Below are positions 62,812 through 64,000 of a stretch of DNA of 64,000 bases, piece by piece (within the stretch, counting starts at the first letter, position 1; each line of letters begins with the position of its first letter). Origin of the DNA: an uncultured Eubacteriales bacterium (GTDB taxonomy: Bacteria; Bacillota; Clostridia; Lachnospirales; Lachnospiraceae); NCBI GenBank assembly GCA_949292785.1, contig CASFBK010000003.1, forward strand, positions 62,001-126,000, in the 5' to 3' direction. A model generated the notes under the pieces. That model had not been told where the DNA came from. It saw only the letters and a list, made by a program, of their open reading frames with translations, and searched no databases. The translations under genes were made by a program, and so were the position numbers.

Positions 62812-62836
62812 TAAAAAATAGAAAGTCTCACTTTCC
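62812..62836 (-). terminator. Terminator after nrdG
   Basis: Short stem GAAAGT-GAG-ACTTTC followed on the minus strand by TATTTTTT. It ends the nrdD-nrdG transcript before the cysK promoter. Confidence 0.55.
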
Positions 62837-62912
62837 GAAAAGGAGTGTGAATAACTTCCTATTTTAGATAAACATTTTATAAAAAAGGAGTGGCTTTATC
62901 TTTTATGCATTA

Positions 62913-63434
62913 TCAAAATGTCAGAACCGTAATTTCTCCTTCTTTCAATGTCTTTGGCACATCTATAATCCTCTGATTTGAAGAGCCGCGAAAACGAAGA
63001 GAAATATCCTTTTTCTCTAATACGAATTCTCCGTCTACCAGCACATCCAAAAGAGAAAGCATTTCGTCTGTAACTTCACATCTTGCCCTGCTTTCTTTTA
63101 ACAGCTCTTCATCCAGCAGGTATCCGGTATAACACCAGATGGTTTTCTCCGGATATGCCGCGCGAACTTTTTTTAGAAAAGGAACCAATCGTCTTTGATT
63201 ATCCGGTTCAAAGGGTTCACCGCCTAACACCGTCAGCCCTGTAATGAATCCCGGCTTCAACGCCTCCATGAGTTCCTCTTCTGTCTGCTCTGTAAATTCT
63301 TTTCCAAAATGAAAGTCCCACGTTTCTGCATTAAAACACCCTTTGCAATGATGGGTACAGCCAGAAACGAACAGGGATACACGTACCCCTGTTCCATTTG
63401 CAATATCTGTCTTTTTTATTTCTGCGTAGTTCAT
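62913..63434 (-). CDS. nrdG: Anaerobic ribonucleotide reductase activating protein
   Basis: 173 residues. Radical-SAM motif CTHHCKGC (Cys26, Cys30, Cys33) and GGEPFEP. It makes the glycyl radical on NrdD using SAM. Directly follows nrdD (11 bp). Confidence 0.95.
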   Translation of the reverse strand: MNYAEIKKTDIANGTGVRVSLFVSGCTHHCKGCFNAETWDFHFGKEFTEQTEEELMEALKPGFITGLTVLGGEPFEPDNQRRLVPFLKKVRAAYPEKTIWCYTGYLLDEELLKESRARCEVTDEMLSLLDVLVDGEFVLEKKDISLRFRGSSNQRIIDVPKTLKEGEITVLTF

Positions 63435-63445
63435 AGATTCCTCTT

Positions 63446-64000
63446 TTACAAATGCAATACTCGTTCCTGTATCTCCTGTGTTCTTCCCTGATTCCAGAAC
63501 TGGGTTCCAATATAACCACAGGTTCTGCGGGCTACATTCATCTTATCCTGGTCATGATTTCCACAATTCGGACATTCCCATATCAGCTTCGCATCTTCGT
63601 CTGATACAATTTTTATTTCTCCTTCATAACCGCATACCTGACAGTAATCACTCTTCGTATTTAACTCTGCATACATAATATTCTCATAAATATGCTGCAT
63701 TACGGTAAGTACCGCTTCAAGATTTCCCTGCATGTTGGGAACTTCCACGTAGCTTACTGCTCCACCCGGAGATAACTTTTGGAACTGTGATTCAAAGGTC
63801 AGCTTACTGAATGCATCAATTTCTTCTGTTACATGCACATGGTAGCTGTTGGTAATATAATTCTTATCCGTCACGCCCTCAATAACTCCAAATCGACGCT
63901 GAAGGCATTTTGCAAACTTATAGGTCGTAGATTCCAAAGGAGTTCCATAGAGGCTGAAATCGATATTCGTCTCTTCTCTCCACTTCTTACATGCATCATT
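63446..64000 (-). CDS. nrdD: Anaerobic ribonucleoside triphosphate reductase, C-terminal part
   Basis: The frame is open to the right edge; about 184 codons of the C-terminus are present. Seen are the zinc Cys pairs CQVCG...CPNCG and the glycyl radical site RTCGYIG near the end. It reduces ribonucleotides to deoxyribonucleotides without oxygen. The annotated start inside the window (63937) is internal, because the same frame continues upstream to 64000. Confidence 0.93.
   Translation of the reverse strand, partial: NDACKKWREETNIDFSLYGTPLESTTYKFAKCLQRRFGVIEGVTDKNYITNSYHVHVTEEIDAFSKLTFESQFQKLSPGGAVSYVEVPNMQGNLEAVLTVMQHIYENIMYAELNTKSDYCQVCGYEGEIKIVSDEDAKLIWECPNCGNHDQDKMNVARRTCGYIGTQFWNQGRTQEIQERVLHL

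Noticed and set aside
1-64000. CRISPR arrays, rRNA, tRNA genes or complete insertion sequences
   Set aside because: No regularly spaced repeats, no cloverleaf-like segments and no intact transposase were seen on reading both strands.

Overview
The window reads as a chromosomal segment of a low-GC Gram-positive anaerobe, most likely a Lachnospiraceae (Clostridia) relative of Blautia, Dorea or Roseburia. The evidence is strong AGGAGG-type ribosome binding sites, a Firmicutes-type S10-spc-alpha ribosomal cluster with zinc-type S14 and a KOW-domain gene between map and infA, the anaerobic ribonucleotide reductase genes nrdD/nrdG, MutS2, YhaM, and many small zinc-ribbon or membrane proteins typical of gut Clostridia. 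No rRNA, tRNA or CRISPR array was seen.

Region by region. 1-3.8 kb: the 3' part of a BlaR1-type penicillin sensor, a ParE/Phd toxin-antitoxin pair, a decayed class D beta-lactamase/BlaR1-like fragment, and three membrane or zinc-ribbon genes. 3.8-9.5 kb: a seven-gene sulfur/amino-acid transport operon (two permeases, ATPase, binding protein, then MetN, MetI, MetQ), preceded by a consensus promoter with an operator, a Cys/Met-rich leader peptide and an attenuator-like terminator. 9.5-15.5 kb: a MecA-like class B penicillin-binding protein, two small unknown genes and two paralogous secreted/lipoprotein genes. Promoters here and at 2.66 kb carry a TTACA-N2-TGTAA dyad, the kind of operator BlaI/MecI repressors bind, between -35 and -10. 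Together with BlaR1 this looks like a beta-lactam-responsive regulon.

15.5-22 kb is an AT-rich defence island: a TIR protein overlapping a YaiI-family gene, a PARIS-like pair (AriA ATPase plus AriB/DUF4435 TOPRIM), an orphan C-terminal tail of an RlmD-type RNA methyltransferase, and an undescribed overlapping pair (guanylate-kinase-like P-loop protein plus membrane-anchored protein). 22-31 kb: rlmD, yhaM, an HtrA-like pseudoprotease, then on the plus strand mutS2 and a two-component system. 31-37.7 kb: unknown coiled-coil and small genes, and an ECF sigma factor fused to a transmembrane and extracytoplasmic domain, with three matching ECF-like promoters suggesting a local regulon. Two near-identical terminator hairpins bound this block.

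37.8-55.1 kb: the ribosomal protein supercluster on the minus strand, rpsJ through rplQ including secY, adk, map, infA and rpoA. It is interrupted by at least five copies of a dispersed intergenic repeat lying directly after stop codons; one copy encodes the C-terminal tail of Map. 55.4-64 kb: DUF3592-like membrane proteins, lgt, an rRNA-methyltransferase-like gene, a lipoprotein, a zinc-ribbon gene divergent from a small XRE regulator, an L,D-transpeptidase, cysK, nrdG and the 3' part of nrdD.
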